Origin: Liolophura sinensis
Taxonomy: Eukaryota > Mollusca > Polyplacophora > Chitonida > Chitonidae
DNA: 64,000 bases
Assembly: GCF_032854445.1 (NCBI RefSeq)
Contig: NC_088301.1
Coordinates: 51,819,187-51,883,186 of the forward strand
Reading direction: 5' to 3'
Shown here piece by piece: positions 49,920 to 60,379 of the stretch. Made by a program: the position numbers and the translations under genes. Position 1 is the stretch's first letter. Every line of letters starts with the position of its first letter. The notes beneath the pieces are model-generated. The model worked only from the letters and a program-made list of their open reading frames with translations. It made no database searches and was not told the origin of the DNA.

Positions 49920-50295
49920 TATGGTACACATTGTTCATGCATCCTGTTATACATACTGTTCGCACAATCGCATAGTTCACACCTCCCACTCCATCCTACT
50001 GTACACACTGTTCACACCATCGTATGGTACACATTGTTCATACCATCCTATGGCTCACACCGTACTGTTGTTCACACTGTTAACGCCATCTTATGCTATG
50101 CATGCACTGTTCACACCATCCCGCGATACACACTTTTCATACTGTCCTATTGCGCTCATTTTTGCCATCATTCCATGGTACACATTGTTTCATACCATCA
50201 TAAGATGCACACTGTTCACACCATTCTACAGTGAATATTTTTCACACCATAAAATGGTACACACTTTTCACACCATACTATGGTACACACTGATA
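49920..50295 (-). repeat. 26-bp minisatellite, inverted array (about 14 units)
   Basis: The + strand repeats catcctatggtacacac and tgttcacac, the exact reverse complement of the unit at 51970-53805. Units are degenerate and some are shortened. The Thr/His/Tyr-rich open frames here come from the repeat and are not a gene. Confidence 0.9.
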
Positions 50296-51119
50296 GCTAA
50301 ATTGATACCTTATCCAATACCCTATAAAATCAGACCATTGCCTTCATAGAGTACTGTGTATGAGTATTTCAGATAACGTAAGGTGTTGCTGACATTTAAG
50401 CAAGCATAATGCAGTCGTTGTTAGGGAATATATTAATAGGCCCATAGATTTAATTTCAATTATACATTTTAATTTCCAGCAATAAAATAACTATATCTGG
50501 AGTGAAAATGTTGGCCCGAGTGAGACAGCCTATATCGAAAGCTCGACTCTTACTCGAACAAGTATTTTTTATGATCTTCAGAGGGACCTAGTTGTTTCAG
50601 TGTGCGAAAAAAATATACATTAACGGAATAGTATAAATATGTTTGTAATGTATTTTGTAATTAGAATAGGGTATGAACAGGCTGGCATAATAGAAAAGAG
50701 AAAAATAAGATTTGTGTTTTACTAAAAAAAAAACAATTCTAAAGTGAAAGTTTGAGTCTGGGACTGCTTCTTGGCCCCGAAGAATAAAGCCAGCACATAA
50801 GAACTATCTGTTCATCAATGTGGCATTCTATGTAGTGGGAACAGCCCATGGTCTAGCGGTAAAAGTTGCTTATTTTTTGATATATCTAGGGACCATTGGG
50901 GTGCAGGTTCTAAAACGGCGTTAGATATGGAATTAGTGTATCCTTTGTAGATTCTTCCGCCTTCATTGCTTGTGGGGCCTTGATGACACTAAGGGGTCAA
51001 CGACATTCGTTGAATTCCACTGATATGGAGTGCATACACGTAATGTATATGTGTGTCATATGTGGAAAGATCGCCAGTAACTTACCAAAGGCAGATGTTT
51101 TCTTCCTACGATTTAATCA
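50296..51119. other. Spacer with tRNA-like fragment
   Basis: No exon is supported. 50842-50912 reads catggtctagcggtaaaagt and gcaggttctaaaac with tRNA-like A/B box spacing, and looks like a decayed SINE head. Confidence 0.35.
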
Positions 51120-51770
51120 AGAATTACCGATATACACGTATACCGAAACCGACAAATATTCATCCATATTGCCATTTCATTTATCGATACCAATAAATAA
51201 ACCTATCGATATCCATACATGAATTAGTGACATCGATAATTGACAGAAATTTAATGATATCACTAATTAATTTAATGATATTGATATGAATGAATTAGTG
51301 ATATCGATAAATGATTTAACAATGATTTAACGATATCGATAAATGGTGCTTCCTGTTTGGCTTCAATGGAAATAACCGCTGCATCTACATTACTTGAGTA
51401 AAACTGAGCATAAGCTAAATGCATTGACAATGGCCAAGGTAACCTGATCAGTCATCGAGGAGCAAGGAAGCAGAATCAGGACAGTCTCGATCAGTTACTT
51501 CATGCAGCAGGACATTGCAGGGCTTAAGGACAAACAGCGTTGTATGAGGATACAAGTACTAACATAATACCAATACTTTTTTTTTCAACTTTCGTTTGTC
51601 TTCCTCTGTTCCAGTATTGATCAATATCAATAAACAGTGGTATTTAGGGATATCGTTAATTCATACTTAGATATCGAAAAATAAGACTTTTCATCGATAT
51701 TGATAATTGATTTAGATAAATGAATTATCAATATCGATAACTGAACCACCGATATCGACAATTAAATACT
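51120..51770. repeat. Two clusters of TATCGATA-like words around a GC-richer core
   Basis: ATATCGATAAAT-type words recur in 51180-51350 and again in 51640-51770. In the second cluster, atcgatattgataat at 51695-51709 faces its reverse complement at 51725-51739, a 15-bp hairpin stem. Between the clusters (51353-51570) the sequence is less AT-rich and has a 39-codon frame (EEQGSRIRTVSISYF) without start or splice signals. Confidence 0.6.
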
Positions 51771-51959
51771 TAAATGTTAGTTTAGCCCATCATGTCTTTC
51801 ACCCATAAAAATAACCACCATGGTATAAGAGAAAAAAATTTGAGTATGGTGTTATCTGCTACAGAAATTCCATAAATAAACAGTCCGATAAAGTATCTCC
51901 TCGTAGATAATACACCTAAATAGTAGGGCACATTTAAGTTATCATACAACATCATAGAA

Positions 51960-53805
51960 TCATAGATCACACATGAACATGTGTGGACAGTGTACCATAG
52001 GGTGGTGTCAACAGTGCTTAGGCCTACCACAGGATGGTGGGAACACTGTGTACCATAGGGTGGTGTAAACAGTGTACTATAATATGGTGTGAACAGTGTG
52101 TACCACAGGATGATGTGAACACTGTATACCACAGAATGGAGTGAACATGTAATGTATACCATAGGATTGAGCGAACATGCAGTGCTTACCACAGAATGGT
52201 GTGATCAGTGTGTACCATAGGATGATGTGAACAGTGTATACCATAGGATTGTGTGAACAGTGTGTACCATGGGATAATTTGAACAGTGCATACCACAGGA
52301 TGGTGTAAACATTGTGTACTATAGGATAAGTTGAACAGTGTGTACCATACGATAGTGTGAACAGTGTGTACCACAGGATAGTGTGATCATTGTGTACCTC
52401 AGGAATGGTGTGAACAATGCATGCCATAGGGTGGTGTGAAGAGTGTGTACCATAGGATGGAGTGAACAGTGTATACCACAGAGTGGTGTGAACAGTGTGT
52501 ACTACAAAATGGTGTGAACAGTGTGTATCATAGTATAGTGCTATTAGTGTGTACCATAGGATGGTGTGAACAGTACATGCCATAGAATGTTGTGAACAGT
52601 GTGTACTATAGGATGGGTGTGAACAGTGTGTAGGCCTACCAATAGATGATGTGAACAGTGTGTACCATAGGATGGTCTAAACAGGGTGTACCATAGGATG
52701 GCGTGAACAGCGTGAACCACAGAATGGTGTGAACAGTGTGTACCACAGAATGGTGTGAACAGTGTGTACCACAGAATGGTGTGAACAGCGTATGCCACAG
52801 GATTGTGTGAACAGTGTTTACCACAGGATTGTGTGATCAGTGTGTACCATAGGATGGTGTGAACGGTGCATACCACAGGATGATGCAACAGCGTATACCG
52901 TTCGATAGTGTGATCAGTGTGTACCATAAGATGGTGTGAACAGTGTGTACCACAGAATGGTGTGAACAGTTTATACCACAGGACTGTGACATCGGTGTAT
53001 ACCACAGAATGGTGTGTACCATAGGATTGTGCGGAACAGTGTGTACCATAGGATGGTGTGAACTGTACCACAGGATGTTGTGAACAGTTTATATCACAGA
53101 ACGGTGTGATTAGTGTGCACCATATGATGGTCTGAACATGCAGTGTGTAGCATAGGATGGTGTGAAAAGTACGTACCTCAGATGGTGTAAACAATGTGTA
53201 TCATGGGATTGTGTGAACAGTGTGTACCTCAGAATGACGTTGAACAATGTGTATCATGGGATTGTGGTGAACAATGTGTACCACAGGATGTGTGAACAAT
53301 GTGTACCATAGGACTGTGTGAACATTGTGTACATACGACGTGTGAACAGTGCGTACCTCAGAATGGTGTGAACAGTGACTACCATGGGGTCATTTGAACA
53401 GTGTATACAGTATATATGATGGCTTGAACAGTGTGTACCATGGAATGGTGTGAACAGTATGTACCACAGGATAGTGTGATCAGTGTGTACTTCAGAATGG
53501 TGTGAACAATGTGTATCATGGGATCGTATGAACAGTGCGTACAACAGGATGGTTTGAACAGTGCGTGCCATATTATAGCCTGAACAGGGTGTACCGCAGG
53601 ATGGTGTGATTAGTGTGTATCATAGAATAGAGTGATCAGTGTGTACCATAGGAAAGTGTGATCAGTGTGTACCATAAGATGATGTGAATAGTGTGTATCA
53701 TAGAATGGTGTGATCATTGTGTATCATAGGATGGTGTGAACAGTGTGTACCATATGATGGTTAGAACAGTGCGTACCATAGTATGCCTGAACAGTGTGCT
53801 ACATA
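51960..53805 (+). repeat. 26-bp minisatellite, main array (about 70 units)
   Basis: Unit gtgtgaacagtgtgtacc followed by ataggatg or acagaatg, repeated head to tail for about 1.85 kb with point variants (gatcag for gaacag, cctcag for ccatag). Because the unit rarely makes a stop codon, long - strand frames (up to 216 codons) appear in all phases. Confidence 0.95.
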
Positions 53806-54039
53806 AAATATGTCCCTCATCAAGGGGCATCTATGCAGACTTCGTATTGATTACATATTTTGGGAAAAAATATGTAGATATATTTTTACCCATTAACTTG
53901 AAAAGCGTACGGTAACTGTAAATCGCGCATTCCGTCAACATTCAAAAAGATACGCAAAGAGTACATGTAATACTATTGCCCGGCCAGAACGCGATAGAGC
54001 AAATGTATTTATGTAGTATATTATTTTGCTGAGGCTTTC

Positions 54040-54157
54040 AGTCTGGTACATAACCAGGGCCGTTGATTTTCCTTCATTTGTCCAGGTTTCATCTTCCACA
54101 AAACCCGACCCCCCGTCACATATTAGTGAAATATTTTACACCATACAACAGATAAAT
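54040..54157 (+). repeat. SINE family 1, old fragment
   Basis: tccaggtttcatcttccaca, the Pro-rich ccccccgtcacatattagtg and gtgaaatattttacac follow the order of the family 1 body. Confidence 0.45.
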
Positions 54158-54559
54158 ATGTGTATATCTGTAGTGACAATAAAATGCAGTTGGACCCCTC
54201 CTCGTGACATTTTTTTTAGTTCTGTGTTTCTCATTTTGATCAGATGTGATTCAATTCAGATTGCTTTCAAATGATAAAATACGTCTTCAGTGTAAATAAA
54301 TATTGATAAACTAAAAAACATCACAAGATGCAGTATATCACAAGCACATATCAATGCAAAATAATATTCATTGTCAATTGTATGCAGTCAATATTCATTA
54401 TCACACATACTGACGTCTCTTTAATACATGTATAGCCGTCTTCAAGAATCATACACACCCAAACACGCCCGCAGCGTGATTATCTCATTTGGACGACCCT
54501 ATACAACGATCGCAATATCGCATTATGATGGTATCTTTTTGTGGTAGTTAATTTTCACC

Positions 54560-54690
54560 ACATTTATCGGTTTCCAATTTCTGCTGCCTCGTGTCTTTCG
54601 AAGAACAAACTAGTTTGCTGCTAGATCAACATCACTTTTGTTTTCAACATCTTCGGTGTCAACGTTAAAATGCCGTGAAGCAGGTGCCAT
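54560..54690 (-). pseudogene. Decayed copy of the gene C tail end
   Basis: The + strand cggtttccaatttctgctgc...gaagaacaaactagtttgct aligns with 55924-56000 (tggtttccagtttctattga...cagaacaaaatagtttggtg). In the gene C frame it reads DVDLAAN, then a TAG where the tyrosine should be, then FVLRK. This corresponds to DVGPAPNYFVLQK in gene C. The motif tyrosine is replaced by a stop, so it is not functional as a tail. Confidence 0.6.
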
Positions 54691-54764
54691 TCTATACTGG
54701 CTTCCACATGATAAAATATATCACACATGGTCGTACTTGGACAGGTTTACCAACAATCTGCGGA

Positions 54765-54895
54765 GTGTCGTGATCTCCCGGGATCTAGCTACGCAATTTC
54801 CTCTCACTACAATGCTCTCCGCCGGTTTATTGAAATATTCTTCAGGTATATGGCGTAAGACACCAGTCAAATAAATAAATAAATATAACACATAT
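54765..54895 (+). repeat. SINE family 1, 3' half
   Basis: gatctcccgggatctagcta, acaatgctctccgccggttt, tgaaatattcttcaggtata, tggcgtaagacaccagtcaa and a (ATAA)n tail. Confidence 0.65.
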
Positions 54896-55200
54896 GTAAC
54901 GTAAAATAAGTGCTATGCATTTTAAAAAATCCATATCAATAACCTTGCAGAGAATGGGAAATCCCCTTGAACAAATACAGCCTCTTACAGAATTATCCCC
55001 CTTGAATGGCCACGATTGAACGTTTATTTACAGTGGTATTAAATGAGGCTACTGTTTCGTAAGAGGATTTCTTTATTCTTATTACAGACCACAGGATAAT
55101 TCATACTTAATTAATGCTAAGCACGTGGATTATATCGACATATGAAATGTTAAGTACTTAGTGCACAGCAATCTTATCCAGATGGGAAATGGATGCCTAC

Positions 55201-55241
55201 CGGGATTAATATGGCTGCCACAGTTTTTCATACAACCGTTT
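55201..55241 (-). CDS. Candidate 41-bp microexon (Cys-containing)
   Basis: A good acceptor (tttttgtttcttgtgcag) and a donor CCCG|gtaggc bound 41 bases. The only open frame reads NGCMKNCGSHINP, phase 2 in, 1 out. It could be a missing ectodomain exon of gene B or a relic, but no neighbour in matching phase was found. Confidence 0.2.
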
Positions 55242-55429
55242 CTGCACAAGAAACAAAAATCAAAACGAATGTTTAGCAACTGAATTTTAAAAAATGCATA
55301 GTAGGACAGTCTTATCAAATAGCACCCTGGTGTACTGTAGTAGTATTAGATTGCTCACCATGCCATATTACAAAGTATGTATTTCGAGCTGCTATGGCAA
55401 AATAACCACTAGATTGGTTGCCTTAATGG

Positions 55430-55560
55430 AGCATTGACACGAACGTTTTGTTTTGTGGAACAAAATGTGAATGTTAAATTGCCTGAAACAGAGGTCATTC
55501 TATATCAAGGTACACATTTGTCAAAATAAATATGCTCAAATTAATAGCCGTAAGCGGGCA
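55430..55560 (-). pseudogene. Decayed repeat of a gene C-type tail module (copy 1)
   Basis: The - strand cacattttgttccacaaaac aligns with catttcgttccggaaaacga at 55650-55675. Both resemble the ..TATTTTGT.CTGGAAAA.GA.. module of gene C. Upstream words (ctctgtttca) and downstream words also match between the two copies over about 110 bases. No open frame is left. Confidence 0.4.
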
Positions 55561-55639
55561 TAACATACCTACAATAAGCATAAAATAAATGTTATACAAC
55601 TGTTTATGTTTAAACAAAATAACTTTTTGTTATTCTGAT

Positions 55640-55760
55640 ATCGTCGCCCAGGTTTCGTTTTCCGGAACGAAATGTTGATATTAATAGGTGTGAAACAGAT
55701 GATATTTTATCCATGTTTCACATTGAACAATATATAAATGTGCTATTGTAGGCATGACTT
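55640..55760 (-). pseudogene. Decayed repeat of a gene C-type tail module (copy 2)
   Basis: On the - strand one frame reads HFVPENETWATI, alignable with YFVLENETRETV in gene C, with Tyr to His and Leu to Pro changes. The flank matches copy 1 about 215 bases away, so these are tandem relics. Confidence 0.45.
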
Positions 55761-55936
55761 GACATATAAACACATTTTGCAGTACCCGCGCTAATGCAAA
55801 GTAACTCATCCCTTGAGTTTAACATTCCATATCATACATCTTGCTATCTCGTACATTTCCAATCACCAACATTCACATCTATCCTTATAAGTCTTATGGA
55901 ATTATTTTATAGCCCTTAATTACTGGTTTCCAGTTT

Positions 55937-56424
55937 CTATTGAGGCATATCCTTCTGCAGAACAAAATAGTTTGGTGCAGGGCCCACATCACCTTCATTT
56001 CCAACAGTTTCACGCGTTTCATTTTCTAAAACAAAGTACTCGGGTGATTTGATGGTAGGTTGTTCACTAGAGTCTGGATTTTGAACTTCCAGAACAAAAT
56101 AATCAGGAGCTTTATTGCCAGATGGAACATCACCTCCAATGCTTTCGCTTTCCAGAACAAAATATGGTGCCGATATCTCATCAACAGAACCCTTTTCATT
56201 GATGTTGGTTGCTCCTTCCAAGACAAAATACTCGGGGCCGGTTTGAGTGTTGAGCTACATCCATCACCTTTGCCTTCAATGGAATCGTTGTGTAACATGT
56301 CGTAGGCTTTCTGATCTGTGTTGGACATATCAAGCCTGCTGTATTCGTTGTCTGCAACCTGTGCCTTGGCTCCACTGTCATCACTGATTTCTGCGTATTC
56401 TCTGTTAGTTAAGGCCTCATTTAC
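55937..56424 (-). CDS. Gene C exon: cytoplasmic tail with frame break
   Basis: Acceptor ttttcccggtttag, then GTA AAT GAG. The first frame runs through NREYAEISDD, NEYSRLDM and KAYDMLHND to about 56240. The second frame carries five YFVL(E/Q) modules to TAG at 55937-55939. Each module has the form (A/S)P-x-YFVLE in an acidic context. The break falls in CCCC (- strand) inside the first module. One extra C there would give the same APEYFVLE form as its neighbours. Confidence 0.7.
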
Positions 56425-57653
56425 CTAAACCGGGAAAATACAGTGTGTGTTTTGTAAGTGCCTTTCTTATGCGAGTATTAGAGACCATATAACAGACTAT
56501 GGATTTAATCAGGAATTAACATGATCTAACTCTTCCTAATTCATAAGTGGCAGAAGACAATAGCTATGCAACATTCACATCAGCTAAAAGAGGTTGTGTT
56601 CAACACATGACGCATACTTTTTCTTTCAAAGAAAAATGCATTCAAGCTGTGCTTTGTATTCGATTTACTATGTATATGATGTCTCTTCGTGTCTGCCATA
56701 GATGTATTCCCTGACATTTTATGCCAAGCCACCTTAATTTGCATTCCAAATAAATGTTCACTTTCAGTTGTGGCTGTCGGCAAAAATTCGTGTTCAATAA
56801 GTAATGTTTATGATAAACAAGTGACAAAAAAGTGTATTATTTTGTGGCTAAGCAGGCGCATCCATTTTTTCATTATGACTCTAACACTCGACATCATGCA
56901 AGCCTTACTTTATAAATGTGCATTTACGGTTAATGTATCAAGAGATTCTGCTTAGTTTTATTAATGCATTAAAAATTCCCACCATCAAAAATAACGCTAA
57001 AATGGTAAGATGATCGCTGAAATGGCATTCGTCTAGCGCCAGAGTACGACGTATGCTCCTTAAGCACAAATTATTTTAAAAAGTGCTCTATTAAGAGAGT
57101 TGACAACACCAAATTTGGAAGAACTTTAACCATACATTACATTTTTGTAACATTCTTGCCATCGCTAGCAAAATTATATAACTATTATACACAAATGTAC
57201 ATGCATGGACGGTACGGCAGTCAATTTCAAATATGCAGCCACCATAAAATTTGTCTTCCTCTGATAGTATGGTCCCATTCGAACAAAATATTCGTGGCTA
57301 GACTTGGGTGAAGTTTTAAAAATGTGTCACGTTATTAAACGCACACTGATCTGTTTCAAATATACATGTATAACCCCAAGTAATTCATACAAATTGAGAT
57401 AAAGCAATTACTTCCATGGGTTAATTATATGTATTACATTAGTTTTTAAACTGTGACAGTCTGCTGCTCATGTTGAGTAGGCTATAGAATAGAGAGTTAT
57501 GGCATAAGATTTTATGCATCAGTCCTCTTGATAAGATATACATGACAGAAAAGAACATGAGTGTCCCTTACAATGTTATAGCCAGCTGCACCCTGATCAT
57601 TAGAGCTGCTTGTTTCCACGTTCTTCATGTTGTTAGTTTTATCAGACGCCTCC
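55937..57653 (-). CDS. Gene C: C-terminal part of a receptor-like protein with YFVL ladder
   Basis: Two exons are visible: 57572-57653 (linker, phase 2 to 0) and 55937-56424 (tail, phase 0). This is the same plan as genes A and B, so a transmembrane exon is expected upstream. None is seen up to the gap at 57858, and it may be inside it. The tail has YAEI, YSRL and YDML, then YFVLE modules (PEYFVLE, APYFVLE, PDYFVLE, PEYFVLE, PNYFVLQ) about 22-25 residues apart, ending DMPQ and TAG. The first module is in a different frame from the upstream part. The two exons together are one base short of a continuous frame, and a four-G run (56234-56237 on +) is the likely spot. YxxL/I motifs are SH2-docking candidates. 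The family is unknown to me. Confidence 0.66.
57572..57653 (-). CDS. Gene C exon: juxtamembrane linker
   Basis: Acceptor tttttcattactttcag, then 82 bases (1+81), then donor AACATT|gtaagg. It encodes EASDKTNNMKNVETSSSNDQ, then GAAGYNI, joining in frame to VNEALTNREY. The entry phase of 2 implies a preceding exon ending in two codon bases, as in the transmembrane exons of A and B. Confidence 0.7.
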
Positions 57654-57857
57654 CTGAAAGTAATGAAAAAGTAATGTAAAATTACACCAGAATAAAAATA
57701 AAACTATGATTAAGATGACCATCAGATTACGGACGAAAAAGATATATCCTCTCAGAGAAATATATAGGTAGCAAAATATCGTAGGCAACTATTTCCTTAT
57801 TACACAGGCTATAAGGCTACATGTAGCGTATGTCAGGCTAACTTTCTCCAGTCACTG

Positions 57858-58057
57858 NNNNNNNNNNNNNNNNNNNNNNNNNNNNNNNNNNNNNNNNNNN
57901 NNNNNNNNNNNNNNNNNNNNNNNNNNNNNNNNNNNNNNNNNNNNNNNNNNNNNNNNNNNNNNNNNNNNNNNNNNNNNNNNNNNNNNNNNNNNNNNNNNNN
58001 NNNNNNNNNNNNNNNNNNNNNNNNNNNNNNNNNNNNNNNNNNNNNNNNNNNNNNNNN
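57858..58057. other. Assembly gap (200 N)
   Basis: Exactly 200 N, directly next to a 33-bp minisatellite. It is probably a collapsed or unresolved tandem array whose true length is unknown. Confidence 0.99.
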
Positions 58058-58059
58058 AC

Positions 58060-58795
58060 TGATCCCTTCCCATGTCACAACCTCCTAGCATTGATCTCCG
58101 CCAATGTCACAAACATCGTAACTGTGATCTACGCCGATGTCACAAACATCCCAACCGTGATCTCCGCCAGTGTCACAACTTCCAACAGTGATCTCCGCCG
58201 ATGTCACAATTATTTCAGCAATGATATCCACTGCTGTCACAAACACTCCAACGTTGGTCTTCACAGGCATCGCAGACCACCTAGCCTTGATCTCCGCCGA
58301 TGTCACGAACATCCCAACAGTGATCTTCGTCGATGTCACAAATATCCCAACTCTGATCTTCGCCGATGTCACAAACGTTCCAACATTAATTTCCACCGGT
58401 GTCACAAACATTTCAGTGACCCCAAAAATGTCAAGAACATTCCAGCCGTGACCCCAAAGATCGCAAACCACATCCCAACAGTGAACTTCGTCGATGTCAC
58501 AACCAACTCAGCAGTGATCTCCGCCGGTGTCACAACATTCCAGCACTGACCTCAAGGGTGTCTCAGTCCTAGTAGTTATCTCGGCCAATGCCACAAACAT
58601 CTCAATAGTGATGGCCGACGTCACAAACAACCCAGCAGTGACCTTCGCTTTTGTCACAAACAATTCAAAACTGATCACCGCCGGTGTTTCACAAACGTCC
58701 CAGTAGTGATCTCCAAAGGTATGGCAAGCAACAGTGATCTCTCCCAGCAATGATCTCCACCGAGGTCACAAATAACTCAACAAAAGTGTCACAAG
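58060..58795 (+). repeat. 33-bp minisatellite next to the gap (about 22 units)
   Basis: The unit reads tgatctccgccgatgtcaca followed by aacatcccaacag, with many substitutions. Since 33 is a multiple of 3, the frame repeats every 11 residues on both strands (+ TNIPTVISADV; - VGMFVTSAEIT). No start, splice or domain evidence makes it coding, and it loses frame several times. Confidence 0.85.
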
Positions 58796-60192
58796 CATCG
58801 CAAGGTTGATCTTCTCCGTAAAGTCAAGTTTGGCAGATCATACAATATGATGACACGTCCAAATGTGAAGAGAAAAATAGAAAGTTGATTTTTGTTCGCT
58901 ACCATGCAGACATGGTGTTGAATCTTGAATGTACACAATGGAACTTTATTAGAAATGAGCGCGATAGTGACGTTGCCAAGGCCATATTTGCACATAGATA
59001 TATTTTTGTGTTTAAAGCCTTGTAATTTAAAACAAAAAGTCACTGCTTAGCATAACGAAACTGCCAGGCTAAGTACTCCGTTACAATAGTTGTTTTATGG
59101 CAAGAATCAGCTTTTCAGGATAATGAATTAAACATTTCTGGAAAACGAAAATAAAGTAAAATAGTCATCAAAAGGACCATTGAAAGATGTCTAAAAGATT
59201 TTTAACAGAGAAAAATACCGCGAATTCATAAAACTGTAAGGTGGAATTATTGGTCATATTGTGGTATTATGCTTGTCAAGACATTTATTAACCCCAAATT
59301 TCATTTTTGAAATCTATTCATGTTATATGTAAATAAGCATGTAAGCGTTGCTAAAGTGATATCATATAGACATTCCGGGTAAATATCATGATATGATGAA
59401 ACAAACATTATATTGCATATTGTTTATGATGCCCACCTTAGATTCCCAATATTTGAGTATTCCGTATAGGTATCTGAGAAATCCTTTTAAAAAATTAGGA
59501 AACATTTTAGATACAGGTTTAGAAATTATTCTGATGGGTCTTCATTTGTTTGTTGCTTTTTACATTCATGTCAGTCCACAGGCCTTTGGATTGATCCTAC
59601 AGGCCCGGAAACAGTATACTATATGTGCACTGCACATATAAAGGACAAGGTTGGAAACAAATTTTGCCTATTTCAGAAATAAAGCATTTCTGCGTTAGTT
59701 TTACATTCATCTGTACTTTGCGGTATTATATCACGACCGCCAAATGTTTGTCAGAAATATCCACAACGTGGACAGAATCCATCAAAACTTCAACGCATAT
59801 TCATTATTTATTTATTTGCACACGTCGCCATTGTTTACTGTCTTACCCAATTAATATATCTCATAATACCGACTAAATCTGTTGGATCGATACAAAGGGC
59901 TGTGTTCAAGTCATATGTACAGAGTAAATCCAATTTATTTCCGAATGTCTAGATAGCCAATATTAACAACCATGATTTTTAAAATGGAGTTATTTTATAT
60001 CAGTTTTGCCATGTGCAATGCAATAAAAATGCATACTGTATTCAGAAGATTTGCCGGTATGTTTCACTGATCATATAAATAAAAAACATAACATGCTTAC
60101 TGCTTCCAAAGTTGAATGGATCACCTGCATGGTGAGAGTTTTGATCATGGGTTCATCCCGTATCCAAAAATATTGCAAAATTCACTATAACT
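58796..60192. other. Stretch with no clear exon
   Basis: Lies between the minisatellite and a SINE fragment, where 5' exons of gene C (-) or gene D (+) would be expected. The two + strand ORFs at 59393-59876 show no recognised motif. Confidence 0.3.
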
Positions 60193-60305
60193 TTATTATT
60201 GAATTGGTGTTTAACGCCGTACTCTTTAATCATATTTAATTTATACGACGCCCGTCAGTTTCATAGGTGGACGAAGCTCGATTGTCCAAAATAGACCGCC
60301 GACCT
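60193..60305 (-). repeat. SINE family 1, 3' fragment
   Basis: Reads on - : the tail, then (on +) ttggtgtttaacgccgtact, a ttatacgacgcccgtcag block and ataggtggacgaagctcg. Confidence 0.5.
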
Positions 60306-60379
60306 TTATCATGTAATTATAACTTTTATAAAAGTTTGGTGTTCGAATGAAAAAAAAGCTGAGATCTGTTTCATACACG

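Noticed and set aside
52544-53194. 216-codon - strand ORF (and shorter ones in 51782-53571 and 49921-50349)
   Set aside because: They are translations of the 26-bp minisatellite, open in several phases because the unit rarely makes a stop. There is no start context, domain or splice evidence.
57833-58091. ORFs across the N gap
   Set aside because: Open only because N codons were not treated as stops.
58085-58549. Long ORFs on both strands with 11-residue periodicity
   Set aside because: Product of the 33-bp minisatellite. The period is a multiple of three, so both strands stay open, and units lose frame elsewhere in the array.
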